Origin: Coriobacteriaceae bacterium | GTDB lineage: Bacteria > Actinomycetota > Coriobacteriia > Coriobacteriales > Coriobacteriaceae | Reading direction: 5' to 3' | Length of the DNA: 64,000 nt | Assembly (NCBI GenBank): GCA_902399975.1 | Contig: CABOHA010000002.1 | Span: 186,001-250,000, forward strand | Shown here: positions 34,289 through 43,043 of the stretch, piece after piece | Numbering within the stretch: position 1 is the first letter of the stretch | Layout of the letters: every line of letters begins with the position of its first letter | Notes under the pieces: model-generated | The model's input: the letters and a program-made list of their open reading frames with translations, nothing else | The model's database searches: none | Told to the model about the DNA's origin: nothing | Made by a program: the position numbers and the translations under genes

Positions 34289-34333
34289 ACTCATTGGGGA
34301 CGTACTTAAATGAGTGGCAGTTGGGGGATACTC
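34289..34333 (+). repeat. GGGGAC palindromic repeat, copy E
   Basis: A complete 27-base unit (34289-34315) with ACTCATT/AATGAGT arms and core GGGGACGTACTTAAA, then a degenerate GGGGGATACTCCTTGCC unit. The 34164-34502 gap holds only this and the hairpin at 34207. Confidence 0.8.
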
Positions 34334-34502
34334 CTTGCCGAGTTGGAGCTTGCGCGCGCCCCTTCTGGGTCATGCGGCTCAAAATCGCGGCGTCATGCGG
34401 ACGGCTGGGGTCGAATTTGCAACATTTCGAACTTGGCTTCGATATTGAGATTGGTTCTTTATTAAAATGGTGTTCCGGACAACAAAGCGGGTGGGGGTTA
34501 CC

Positions 34503-36047
34503 ATGAGGGACCTGGGAGACACAACCGCATATTTGCGCCGGGGCATGCGGGAGATTCTGTGCCTAGCGCTGTTCTTCTTCACGTTTTTGGCGTGCGAGTA
34601 TTTCTTTGATGCGCGCATGGCCGAGTTCGTGCCATCGAGTGAGGTCGTCATCTACGAGAGCATCGTTGTCGGCGCGAGCGTGATTGGCTTTTTCGTGCGC
34701 CCATTTCTGTACTATCGCCGTCCCCAGACGATCGATGCGACGAGCGATATTACGGGCGTGCTGTTGGTATCGGCGTTGCTGCTGATGATTATGGCAGTGC
34801 GGTTTGAGGTAGTAATTGCCGGCGGCCTGGTGGCGTGCTGCGCCCTGGGCTATTGCGGATCGACCGCCCATGCCAATCTTGCGCGGCGTTTTGCGCAGAC
34901 GCCCTGCCTGGCGCGCACCGTGGCGGTTTCCTATGCTGTGGGCATTTTGGTGCAGGTGCTCAACCATATGGTGATGCCTGCGGGCATTCCCCAGCAGTCT
35001 GTTCTCATTGCCTGTGCGATTGCGCTGGTGGGGCTGCTTCACGGTGTCCGCCGCGCTAAATTGCGTGATGAGCCTGCGCCCGAGTTCGAGGTCGAGATTG
35101 CCGAGCTATCGGTCGATGCGTCGGAGCGTGGCGCCAGGTGGCACGATGACCCCGAGGCAAAGGCGGCCTTTCAGGGTGCCGTGGTGCGTCTGACGGTGGC
35201 GACCGCTTGCCTCACCGGCGTGTTCGCGGCCCTCAATGCCGGCCTTACGACCTCGCATGCCGCTGGCGCTATCGATCTGGGCGACTGGCCGCGCTTGCTG
35301 CTGGTTGTGAGCGCCCTTGCCGCCGGCGTCCTGTATGACCTGCGTGGGCGTTCGTATATGAATATCATCATGACGTGCGCCGCCATGCTGTCCACGCTCT
35401 CGTTCTTTGTACTTATCACCGATGGCAACGGTGGCAACACGCTTGCCGCCACGATTATCTTTTACCTTGGCACGGGCTTTTTCGTGGTGTTCTTCACCGC
35501 GAAGTTCGCCGCGATTTCGATGTATGCCCGCTGGGCGTATCTGTGGCCGTGCATGGGCCGTGTTATCAACAACGTTTGCTCGATGCTCGTGACGGCTCCG
35601 GCAGTGGCGATTATCTCGAGTCAAAACGTGCTGGCGGCAGTGAGCGTCGTGCTCGTGCTGTTTGTCGGCATCGCGATTTCGCTGTTGGGACAGTTTGGAC
35701 AAGACGGTGAGGGCGAGGCGACGCGCGGCAGGCTGGCGCTTGCCACCGACGATCTTGGCGTGAGCTGTGAGCCCGGCCAGGCCGACACGGTGCCCCTGGA
35801 GGCGCCGGAGCTTTCGTTTGACGATCGGCTCGATGGCTTCGTTGCCGCCTTTGGGCTCACCAAGCGCGAGCGCGATGTTCTGGAGGCACTGGTCGTTTCG
35901 GACGACAGCGTGCAGGACGTGGCGGCGGCACTCTTCCTTTCGCGTTCCACGCTCTATCGCCACATCGCTTCGATTAACAAAAAGACAGGTGCCTCCTCGC
36001 GCGTAGCCCTCATCAACTTCTTCTGGTCCTGGACACCCCAAGACTAG
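34503..36047 (+). CDS. Membrane-bound LuxR-family transcriptional regulator
   Basis: A 514-residue one-component regulator. About eleven to twelve hydrophobic helices (for example EILCLALFFFTFLACEYFF, GVLLVSALLLMIMAVRFEVVIAGGLVACCALGY, VVLVLFVGIAISLL) fill residues 15-400, in a transporter-like arrangement. A C-terminal LuxR/GerE helix-turn-helix follows (FGLTKRERDVLEALVVSDDSVQDVAAALFLSRSTLYRHIASINKK). This fusion of an MFS-like membrane domain to a LuxR domain is characteristic of Coriobacteriia. I chose the ATG at 34503 because of GGTGGGGG upstream. It presumably senses a membrane-accessible signal; the genes downstream are candidate targets. Confidence 0.82.
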   Translation: MRDLGDTTAYLRRGMREILCLALFFFTFLACEYFFDARMAEFVPSSEVVIYESIVVGASVIGFFVRPFLYYRRPQTIDATSDITGVLLVSALLLMIMAVRFEVVIAGGLVACCALGYCGSTAHANLARRFAQTPCLARTVAVSYAVGILVQVLNHMVMPAGIPQQSVLIACAIALVGLLHGVRRAKLRDEPAPEFEVEIAELSVDASERGARWHDDPEAKAAFQGAVVRLTVATACLTGVFAALNAGLTTSHAAGAIDLGDWPRLLLVVSALAAGVLYDLRGRSYMNIIMTCAAMLSTLSFFVLITDGNGGNTLAATIIFYLGTGFFVVFFTAKFAAISMYARWAYLWPCMGRVINNVCSMLVTAPAVAIISSQNVLAAVSVVLVLFVGIAISLLGQFGQDGEGEATRGRLALATDDLGVSCEPGQADTVPLEAPELSFDDRLDGFVAAFGLTKRERDVLEALVVSDDSVQDVAAALFLSRSTLYRHIASINKKTGASSRVALINFFWSWTPQD

Positions 36048-36049
36048 CT

Positions 36050-36090
36050 AACCACCACAAAGGGGACAGGCACCTTTGTGGTGGTTTTTT
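36050..36090 (+). terminator. CCACCACAAAGG repeat (copy 2) acting as terminator
   Basis: AACCACCACAAAGG (36050-36063) pairs perfectly with CCTTTGTGGTGGTT (36073-36086), loop GGACAGGCA, followed by TTTT. It begins 3 bases after the stop codon and so serves as terminator for the LuxR gene. Confidence 0.85.
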
Positions 36091-36192
36091 ACCTGCAAAA
36101 ATATGAATATGAGACATTTGTCACCTGCCGTTTTGGTGCTCAAAGGCATATGAATGTGATGCTGAGCAGAGCAGAACGGAGGGGGTGCACCT

Positions 36193-36642
36193 ATGGCGTC
36201 TCGGGGTTGCGCGTCTAATAAAATTGCGGGCGCGCTTATCGCCGTGGTGGTCTTTGCCGCGGCGGTGACACTCATGCGAGTTTACGTTGCCGGCGACCAT
36301 GGCGCTCAGGGAAAGACTGCCGCGCAAGTGTCGCTCAACGATTGCGCTGTCGTTCCGGTGGCGGTCAAGCTTATCGAGGACGGGGAGGCGCGGACGGCCT
36401 ATGAGACCGACGATGCCGAACTGGTCGCATCGACTTTTGCCGCGCTCGATGGCTGCACCGTGGGGGATGCGGTGGATGAGCGGACGAGCGATGCCGGCCG
36501 AACGCTCGTCTTTGTCTATGCGGATGGCTCGGAGCAATCGGTAGAACTTGAGGGCAAAAACATCGTGCTCGATAAGACGGCGTATCGACTTAACGGTGCC
36601 GATGAGTTATGGCGGCAGCTTGCCGCAATCAAAAACAGCTAA
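36193..36642 (+). CDS. Small membrane-anchored protein of unknown function
   Basis: A 149-residue protein with one N-terminal transmembrane helix (IAGALIAVVVFAAAVTLMRVYVAG, about 11-34) and an extracytoplasmic domain of about 110 residues. That part looks alpha/beta with segments LNDCAVVPVAVKLIEDGEARTAYETDDAELVASTFAALDG and VFVYADGSEQSVELEGKNIVLD. I recognise no family. A GGAGGGGG ribosome site supports the ATG at 36193. The following zinc-ribbon gene begins 21 bases downstream, so they are probably cotranscribed. It may be a partner of the zinc-ribbon protein or the following lipoproteins. Confidence 0.6.
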   Translation: MASRGCASNKIAGALIAVVVFAAAVTLMRVYVAGDHGAQGKTAAQVSLNDCAVVPVAVKLIEDGEARTAYETDDAELVASTFAALDGCTVGDAVDERTSDAGRTLVFVYADGSEQSVELEGKNIVLDKTAYRLNGADELWRQLAAIKNS

Positions 36643-36662
36643 CGAAATTAGGGATGTACGGG

Positions 36663-38222
36663 ATGAGTGACTTGAGATTCTGCCCGGCGTGCGGGGCGCA
36701 GCTGCCTCGGGTCGCCGGCGTGCCGGTGCGATTTTGCCCGGGGTGCGGCGTCAGACTTGAGGGCGTTGTGGGCTACTCGGGCGCCGTGGGGGCTACAGAT
36801 GGGGCGACTGCCGATGACGATGCGGACGAAGGCGGCGACCCGAGTGTGGACGCGCCGGCCGATGCGCCGGTGGAGACTGCCGGCGTCGCGTCGTCTCGTG
36901 ACGCAGCCACGACGGATGCGCCTCACATCGGTGACCTTGAGCTTCATGCCGCATGCGATACCTCTGGCGGCCAGGCACTCGCGCAGGTGGTGCTGCCGCG
37001 GGACTGGCATATCGAAGAAGCGCATCTTGAGCGCAGCGGCAGTTTCGACTGCCCGATTTCGGTTGGCGTGACGGCGGCGGGTCCGATGGGTGAGCGGATT
37101 ATGTACCGCTCCGAGCTCTGCTACGTGGATGCGGGCGCCGTTGCCAAGCGTATCCCCACGCAAACCGAACGCAAGGTGTTTGTGCACGTGGAGGCAGCTT
37201 GCGACGAGCTGGCTCAGGCCTGTGCAGCACGGCTGGGCGCGCGGGCAGAGGTTGTTGCCGAGCAACCGTACCCATCGAGCGCGGCGGTCGATATCGAGCG
37301 CGAGCGTGCCCGCGTAAAGCGCGAGGCGGCAAACGACTTTGCAATCCAGGGCTTTTCGATGGAACCGAGTGATGTGGTCTATGAGTGCCGCATGCGTCGA
37401 TATCGGCTCACGGGCGCTCCAGTGCCCACCGAGCTCGCGGTGGCGGCCAAAGTCGAGGGCTATATGTTTTCAATCGGCGGCGTCGCGGGTTCTATGGGTA
37501 AAGGTGTTGCCGCTGGGGCCGAGGCGCTGCTGGGCGCGGGCCTTTCGAGTGGGCTGATCGGCGGTGTTTTGGGCAAGCGCCTGCGCGAGCGCCAGGCGGC
37601 GGCAGCGGCGGGACAGGGCGTCGCGCAAGAACAGCCCACGGGTCGAGGCGGTTGCCCGGACGGAGCGTCGTTCGAGCTGGGTGCGGCCGACCTGCTGCAG
37701 TGGCGTATCAGGGACAGCTTCTGTTTGGTTGCGCCAGAAGGTCGCCTGGACGAGGCGGCCTCCACGGCGCTTGCATCAATGGCGTCGACTCTGCGGCTCA
37801 ATCCGGCGATTGCACGCGAGGCGTCAGCTCAAAAGCAACAGATGGTGCTTGAGCAGCGCCAACGCACGCAGATGAACATTGCCCAGCAGCAACAGCAGTT
37901 TGCAGCCTGGCAACAGATGCATGCCTGGCAACAGGCGGCGTTCGACAGCTACCAGCAGGCGTGGTTCGATCGCAGCGACCGTCAGCACGCCGCGAATATG
38001 GCTGCCAGCGCCGCCAATTTTTCCAGCGCGGGCGTGGGGACGGGCGCCGCCTCGTATTCCGATGCCATTCGCGGGGTCAACCATTACGCCAGACCCGACG
38101 GCACCGATGTCGAGGTCTCGGTGATGGCCGACCAGGCCTGGGTCAACGGTTCGGGCGATGTGATCGGTACACGCGATGGTTTTGAACCCGGTTTTGGCTG
38201 GACGGAGCTGCCTCGTCAATAG
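36663..38222 (+). CDS. Zinc-ribbon protein with glycine-zipper segment, unknown function
   Basis: A 519-residue protein. The N-terminus has a double CxxC zinc ribbon (FCPACGAQLPRVAGVPVRFCPGCGVRL), then an acidic/Ala linker. A beta-rich domain follows (LHAACDTSGGQALAQVVLPRDWHIEEAHLERSGSFDCPISV). A small-residue segment (GYMFSIGGVAGSMGKGVAAGAEALLGAGLSSG) could insert in or bind membranes. A Gln-rich coiled region (QRTQMNIAQQQQQFAAWQQMHAWQQ) precedes a compact C-terminal domain (about 465-519). I chose the ATG at 36663 for its AGGG spacing; 36654 is possible. No family function is known to me. Its link to the membrane LuxR regulator upstream is only positional. Confidence 0.6.
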   Translation: MSDLRFCPACGAQLPRVAGVPVRFCPGCGVRLEGVVGYSGAVGATDGATADDDADEGGDPSVDAPADAPVETAGVASSRDAATTDAPHIGDLELHAACDTSGGQALAQVVLPRDWHIEEAHLERSGSFDCPISVGVTAAGPMGERIMYRSELCYVDAGAVAKRIPTQTERKVFVHVEAACDELAQACAARLGARAEVVAEQPYPSSAAVDIERERARVKREAANDFAIQGFSMEPSDVVYECRMRRYRLTGAPVPTELAVAAKVEGYMFSIGGVAGSMGKGVAAGAEALLGAGLSSGLIGGVLGKRLRERQAAAAAGQGVAQEQPTGRGGCPDGASFELGAADLLQWRIRDSFCLVAPEGRLDEAASTALASMASTLRLNPAIAREASAQKQQMVLEQRQRTQMNIAQQQQQFAAWQQMHAWQQAAFDSYQQAWFDRSDRQHAANMAASAANFSSAGVGTGAASYSDAIRGVNHYARPDGTDVEVSVMADQAWVNGSGDVIGTRDGFEPGFGWTELPRQ

Positions 38223-38295
38223 CGTGAGGCGGGTTATGTGTGAATCGATGCCGGATGTGTTTCTCGGCATGGTGATAAAGAACGGGAAAGGAACA

Positions 38296-39036
38296 ATGAT
38301 GAGGGAGACGGTACTTTCGCGCACGGCATTTGTCGCGGCGGCGGGAACGGCGCTGCTGACGCTTGTGGGGTGCGGCGGACAGCGGACGCAGGATGCGACG
38401 GGTTTTAACGACGACCGCCCGGTAAAGGACAAGATGGATGCGGGTGCGACGTCGGGCGATTCCGGCGACGCGGACAGCGGCTCGGCGGATGCGTTCGATA
38501 CGTGGTCGGATGATTGCTGGGATGCGCACCGCAACATCAGCATCGCGGCGCTCCTCGAGCTTAAGGGCTGGCAGTTGCAGGAGTTTGCCTCGCAGCAGGG
38601 CTATGCCTGGCAAGACGCGCTCGAGATGTACGAGGACGAGGCGGGACACGTGCTCAGCGTCTGCAATATCAGCAAGGACGGCGCGACCGAATGGCTCGGC
38701 GAGGACGAAATCGGAAAGCTCGACAAGGGCGGCACCGGAAGCACCGTGATGTTCACGCTGCAACTTTCGGGCTATTCGAGCTGCGAGGATGTTATCGCGG
38801 GCTTTTCCGTGCCGGTCGAGGACCGGGCGCAGATTACTTCGGGCTCATGGATCGCGTGCGTATACGGTTCCAACATGGCGCGGCACGTTGCCATGGCGAG
38901 TCCGATGGAAAACGGTGACTACCGCTTGGATCTCATTACCGAGGAGGCTATCAAGACCGGTAGGTTTACCCAGGGCGGCGGTGCTCCGACGATAGACGAA
39001 TTTTGGCAGGAAAAGACTGGACGCGCGCTCGGCTAG
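38296..39036 (+). CDS. Lipoprotein, paralogue of the next gene
   Basis: A 246-residue predicted lipoprotein. The signal peptide MMRETVLSRTAFVAAAGTALLTLVGC ends in the lipobox LVGC. A low-complexity acidic linker (about 35-70) precedes a globular domain with LLELKGWQLQEFASQQGYAWQ. That segment aligns with LVRLLKHQNYEWQ in the neighbouring lipoprotein. The C-terminal parts of the two also align (TEEAIKTGRFTQGGGAPTIDEFW with YSESFIHTGYLSGGDQIDIDELW). An AAAGGAA ribosome site supports the start at 38296 or the adjacent ATG. Unknown function; probably surface-exposed. Confidence 0.65.
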   Translation: MMRETVLSRTAFVAAAGTALLTLVGCGGQRTQDATGFNDDRPVKDKMDAGATSGDSGDADSGSADAFDTWSDDCWDAHRNISIAALLELKGWQLQEFASQQGYAWQDALEMYEDEAGHVLSVCNISKDGATEWLGEDEIGKLDKGGTGSTVMFTLQLSGYSSCEDVIAGFSVPVEDRAQITSGSWIACVYGSNMARHVAMASPMENGDYRLDLITEEAIKTGRFTQGGGAPTIDEFWQEKTGRALG

Positions 39037-39071
39037 GTGCGACGTGGCCAATACCATAGCGAGGAACGAAC

Positions 39072-39758
39072 ATGATGAATGAAGTGACGATGAACCGTGC
39101 GGCCTTTGTGGCAGGCGCGGGTGCGCTGGCTTGTGCGCTGGCTGGCTGCTCGGGCGGATTGGGCGGCGCGGGCGGTGCCAAGAAGGCGACCACGGCGGAC
39201 GCCGCCTGTGTAGACGACAACGCCAACGTGACGGTCTATGCTGCGATCAACTTGGACGGCGCCGACCTGGTGCGCCTGCTCAAGCATCAAAACTATGAGT
39301 GGCAAGGCGAGAGCGTGGGCTACGGTGCCGCCGATGACGCGGGACTTTTCGCTTTTACCTTTTCTAAGATTTCGGATGACGTGGACGAACTTGCGAACAG
39401 CGCGATACCGCTTTCGGAGTCCGAGTACGAGGAACTTGAGCCGGGCGGCGGAGACGATAGCGTGGCGATTTTGCTCTCGGTGGGCGGCTATACGACGGGC
39501 AATCGTGCGCTCACCGGCGCAATCGGCGATGCGGCGATAGTGCAGGAGAAGTGCACAATCGACGATTCCGTGTATTGGCTGGTCAAGGCACTCGACGGCA
39601 GCCGTTACGTGATTTCGGCCTACGACACCGAAGATGATGGCGACAGCGCGCATGACATCTATATCTATAGTGAGTCTTTTATTCACACCGGTTATCTGAG
39701 CGGCGGCGACCAAATCGATATTGACGAACTCTGGAGCCGCCTGACCAATGCCTCGTAG
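39072..39758 (+). CDS. Lipoprotein, paralogue of the previous gene
   Basis: A 228-residue predicted lipoprotein with signal MNRAAFVAGAGALACALAGC and a Gly-rich linker. It is a tandem duplicate of the gene at 38296, from which it is separated by 35 bases. Identity is concentrated in the helical NYEWQ segment and at the C-terminus (GYLSGGDQIDIDELW). The linkers have diverged, the usual pattern for surface proteins. A CCACCACAAAGG-type hairpin follows 6 bases after the stop codon and may terminate the operon. The family is not known to me. Confidence 0.65.
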   Translation: MMNEVTMNRAAFVAGAGALACALAGCSGGLGGAGGAKKATTADAACVDDNANVTVYAAINLDGADLVRLLKHQNYEWQGESVGYGAADDAGLFAFTFSKISDDVDELANSAIPLSESEYEELEPGGGDDSVAILLSVGGYTTGNRALTGAIGDAAIVQEKCTIDDSVYWLVKALDGSRYVISAYDTEDDGDSAHDIYIYSESFIHTGYLSGGDQIDIDELWSRLTNAS

Positions 39759-39764
39759 CGCACC

Positions 39765-39805
39765 AAAACCACCATAAAGGGGGCAGGCGCCTTTGTGGTG
39801 GTTTT
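39765..39805 (+). terminator. CCACCACAAAGG repeat (copy 3) acting as terminator
   Basis: AAAACCACCATAAAGG (39765-39780) pairs with CCTTTGTGGTGGTTTT (39790-39805) with one wobble. The arms end in T-runs on both strands, so it can terminate both the lipoprotein operon and the convergent mgtA. Confidence 0.8.
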
Positions 39806-39839
39806 GCCCTTGGGCTGTCTACTGTGGCGGCTCACCGTG

Positions 39840-42608
39840 CTAAAGCAGCTCACCGTGGCGGGCGATGTAGCGGCGCTTGGCCAGCTGGGTGAGCGCGATG
39901 TAGGCAGCGACAATGCCGATGAGCAGCGCGAAGAAGATTGGCGGCAGCGGCATGAGACCCAGCGCATCGGCGATGGGGCTTGCCGGCAGCCAGGTGACGA
40001 GCGCCAGGCCCAGCACGGTGAGGACGCACAGCGCGGGCGCGGCGTGGTCGCGCGGGCTCGGCAGGCACGGGGAGCGCAGCATATGGATCACGAGCGTCTG
40101 CGACCACATGGACTCGACAAACCAACCGCTCTGGAAGAGCGCCGTAAAGGCCGCCATGCCTGCGACGTCGCCTATAGCGGCAAGCTCTGCCCAGCTTGCG
40201 CCCACGGCGGCGGGGCACACCACAAAGAAGAGCGCGGCGAAAGTCGCGATATCAAACAGTGAGCTCACGGGGCCCAGCTCGAGCATAAAGCCCTTGATGG
40301 ACGCGGCGTCCCAAGCACGCGGACGGGCAGTCCAGGCGTCGTCGACGGTGTCCCACGGCAGCGCGATGCACACGATCTCGTAGACCAGCGACAGCAGCAC
40401 CAACTGCAGAGCGCTCATGGGCAAGAATGGCAAGAACAGGCTCGCGACGGTCACGGATAGCACGTTGCCAAAGTTGGAGCTCACCGTGGTCTTGAGGTAC
40501 TTGAGCAGGTTGCCGTAGGTGCGGCGGCCTTCGATGATGCCGCGCTCGAGCACGCCCAGGTCTTTCTGGAGCAAGATGATATCGGCGGATTCCTTGGCGA
40601 TGTCGACGGCCGAATCGACCGAGATGCCGCAGTCGCTCGCACGCATGGCGGCGGCGTCGTTGATGCCGTCGCCCATAAAGCCCACGGTGTGGTCGAGCGG
40701 CTCACGCATGACGCGCACCAGACGCGCCTTCTGCAGCGGCGAGAGCTTGGCGAAGAGGTGGGTGTTCTCGGCGCGTTCGGCAAGCTCGGCGTCGTCGAGC
40801 GCATCGATCTCGGAGCCGAGCAAGACGTTGCTCGCGTCGATGCCGATCTGCTCGCAAACGGTGGCGGCGACACGGTCGTTGTCGCCGGTCAGAACCTTGA
40901 CCGCCACGCCCTTGGCTTCGAGGGTAGCGACGGCGCCCGCGGCACTTGCTTTGGGCGGATCGAGGAAGGCCAAAAAGCCCATCAGCACCATGTCGCACTC
41001 GTCAGCGATGCCAAACTCGCCCACGCAGCGCGGATTGGTCTTCTGCGCCACGGCAATCACGCGCAGGCCCTCGGCGTTGAGCCCGGCGACCTGCTTGCGA
41101 ATCTGGGCGAGCTTGTCTTCGGTGAGCGGCTGGGCGGCGCCATCGACCTCGATAAAGGAGCAGATCTCGAGCATTTCCTCGGCAGCTCCCTTGGTAACCA
41201 TCTGGGTTTTGCCCTGGGCGTCGGCGACAACGACGCTCAGGCGACGGCGCGAGAAATCGAAGGGCACCTCGTCGATCTTGGTATAGCGGTCGCGCAGGCT
41301 CTGGCCCAGCATGGAGCCGGGTGCTGTGGCCGAGGGCGTCACGTCGGCGCGGTCGATGACGGCCAGGTCGATAAGGTTCTTGAGGCCGGTCTGGAAGAAG
41401 CTGTTCAAAAACGCATGGCGCAGTACGCGCACGTCCTCGTTGCCGTCGGTGTTGAGGTAGCGCTCGAGCACGATACGGTCTTCGGTGAGGGTGCCGGTCT
41501 TGTCGCAGCACAGGACGTCCATCGCGCCGAGGTTTTGGATCGCCGGCAGCTCCTTGACGATAACCTGGCGGCGGGCGAGGTCCTTGGCGCCCTGCGACAG
41601 GCTCGTGGTCACGATGACGGGAAGCATCTGCGGCGTGATGCCCACGGCCACGCTCGTGGCGAACAACAGCGCATCGATGACGTTGCCCTTGGTGGCGGCG
41701 TTGATGGCAAAGACCGCCGGCGCCATAACGAGCATGAGGCGCACGAGCAGCATGGAGACGCTCGAGACGCCGCGGTCAAACGCGCTCTTCTCGCCGCGCC
41801 CGTTGAGCATCTTGGCGATGCCGCCCAGGTAGGTGTCCGAGCCGGTGGCAACGACAAGCGCCATGGCGGTGCCGTTTTGCACGGAGGTGCCGGTAAAGAC
41901 GATGTTCTTGCAGGCAGAGAGTGGTAGCGCGGAGCCGTCGGCACCCTCGACGACGGTGATGGCAGCGGTCTTCTCGACGGCCTCGCTCTCGCCGGTGAGT
42001 GCGGACTCGATCACAAACAGGTCGCGCGCGGTGATGATACGGGCATCTGCCGGCACCATGTCGCCGGCAGAGAGGCGGATCACATCGCCGGGGACGAGCT
42101 CGTCGAAGGGGATCTCGACGCGCTCGCCGTCGCGCAGGGCACAGCAGGTGTTGGAGACCAGGTCCTTAAGGGCCTCGGCCGCATTGCCGCTGCGGGCTTC
42201 CTGGATAAACTTCATGCCGCCCGATACCAGCAGCATGATGCCGATGACGATGACCGTGGAGGGGTCACGCTGCAGCTCGGGCACGGCGAGCACGTCGATG
42301 TAGAGCGAGACCAGTGCGAGGGCGGCGAGGATACCAGCGAAGGGATCGACGAACGCGTCGGCGATGCGGCGGGCGAGCGTCTTGGTCGGCGCTTCGATGG
42401 TGTTGGGGCCGACGGCGCTCAGGCGCTCGGCGGCGTGCTCGGCGGTGAGGCCGTCGGCTATGGCGTCGAGCAGCACGAGGGCATCCTCGGCGCTATGGGT
42501 GGCGGCGAATATGGTGTTCTTGGACATGCCGGTATGAGCGGCGGGGCGCGCCGTGTGGCGGCGCTTGGAGATGGCTTCGAGTACCGTGGCGGTTTTGAGC
42601 ATCAGCAT
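39840..42608 (-). CDS. mgtA: Magnesium-translocating P-type ATPase (MgtA/MgtB type)
   Basis: A 922-residue type P3B ATPase that imports Mg2+ into the cell. Visible motifs: PGDVIRLSAGDMVPADARI and ALTGESEAVEK of the actuator domain, phosphorylation motif CCDKTGTLTEDRI, nucleotide-domain MVTKGAAEEML, hinge GDGINDAAAMRASDCGISVD, and ten membrane helices with the long C-terminal block. The N-terminus carries a basic extension of about 25 residues. The ATG at 42608 has a perfect AAGGAGGA site. The 5' leader is long and contains a 23-codon ORF with its own GGAGG (42748-42819) and a hairpin, suggesting attenuation as for enterobacterial mgtA. Confidence 0.92.
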   Translation of the reverse strand: MLMLKTATVLEAISKRRHTARPAAHTGMSKNTIFAATHSAEDALVLLDAIADGLTAEHAAERLSAVGPNTIEAPTKTLARRIADAFVDPFAGILAALALVSLYIDVLAVPELQRDPSTVIVIGIMLLVSGGMKFIQEARSGNAAEALKDLVSNTCCALRDGERVEIPFDELVPGDVIRLSAGDMVPADARIITARDLFVIESALTGESEAVEKTAAITVVEGADGSALPLSACKNIVFTGTSVQNGTAMALVVATGSDTYLGGIAKMLNGRGEKSAFDRGVSSVSMLLVRLMLVMAPAVFAINAATKGNVIDALLFATSVAVGITPQMLPVIVTTSLSQGAKDLARRQVIVKELPAIQNLGAMDVLCCDKTGTLTEDRIVLERYLNTDGNEDVRVLRHAFLNSFFQTGLKNLIDLAVIDRADVTPSATAPGSMLGQSLRDRYTKIDEVPFDFSRRRLSVVVADAQGKTQMVTKGAAEEMLEICSFIEVDGAAQPLTEDKLAQIRKQVAGLNAEGLRVIAVAQKTNPRCVGEFGIADECDMVLMGFLAFLDPPKASAAGAVATLEAKGVAVKVLTGDNDRVAATVCEQIGIDASNVLLGSEIDALDDAELAERAENTHLFAKLSPLQKARLVRVMREPLDHTVGFMGDGINDAAAMRASDCGISVDSAVDIAKESADIILLQKDLGVLERGIIEGRRTYGNLLKYLKTTVSSNFGNVLSVTVASLFLPFLPMSALQLVLLSLVYEIVCIALPWDTVDDAWTARPRAWDAASIKGFMLELGPVSSLFDIATFAALFFVVCPAAVGASWAELAAIGDVAGMAAFTALFQSGWFVESMWSQTLVIHMLRSPCLPSPRDHAAPALCVLTVLGLALVTWLPASPIADALGLMPLPPIFFALLIGIVAAYIALTQLAKRRYIARHGELL

Positions 42609-42690
42609 AGGGTCCTCCTTGTTGAAGGGAGTTAGCGTACGTGTCGTATGTGCTTCAAAAAACCTAGATGTCGCTCACGTCATGCTTTCG

Positions 42691-42726
42691 AACCGCCACA
42701 AAGGGACAGGCACCTTTGTGGTGGTT
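42691..42726 (+). repeat. CCACCACAAAGG palindromic repeat, copy 4
   Basis: AACCGCCACAAAGG (42691-42704) pairs with CCTTTGTGGTGGTT (42713-42726) with one G-T wobble and an 8-base loop GACAGGCA. It lies in the mgtA leader, between the leader ORF and the coding sequence, and could act there as a conditional terminator on the minus strand (right side AACC rather than a T-run). Confidence 0.75.
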
Positions 42727-42747
42727 TTGACGATCGGCTGTTGGCGC

Positions 42748-42819
42748 TTATGCGTGCGCGGAATCCTCGCGGCGTGCCGAGGGCGACATGCAGGTTTTTC
42801 GACTATGACTGCCTTCCAT
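42748..42819 (-). CDS. Putative 23-residue leader peptide of mgtA
   Basis: An ATG at 42819 is preceded by AAGGAGGTG at optimal distance, the best ribosome site in the vicinity, and opens a 23-residue frame ending in TAA at 42748. The peptide starts MEGSHSRKTCM and ends ARREDSAHA. It is rich in Ser, Arg and charged residues, not in Pro as in Salmonella MgtL. A hairpin follows between it and mgtA. In Enterobacteriaceae such a leader controls mgtA through ribosome stalling at low Mg2+. Expression and function here are inference. Confidence 0.45.
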   Translation of the reverse strand: MEGSHSRKTCMSPSARREDSAHA

Positions 42820-43043
42820 GGCACACCTCCTTAAGGCCGGGCGCGGCGCGCTTTGGGTATCTCGTACCCGTTACAATCCGCCCGTATTCTTGATGAGGGG
42901 GTTTGCCGTGTCAACCCCAATGTTTGGAAAACCATTGCCCCTGACAAAGCCTTTACAGAATGCCGAGGCCCCAAAGCGCGCCCGCAACGCGCCCTGCCTG
43001 CGCTAAACTGGAAGGCACGTACGCGATTACGAGAGGAGCCCGC

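Noticed and set aside
42609..43043. M-box magnesium riboswitch in the mgtA leader
   Set aside because: I could not find the conserved M-box helices. Only a small ORF and a repeat hairpin are evident.
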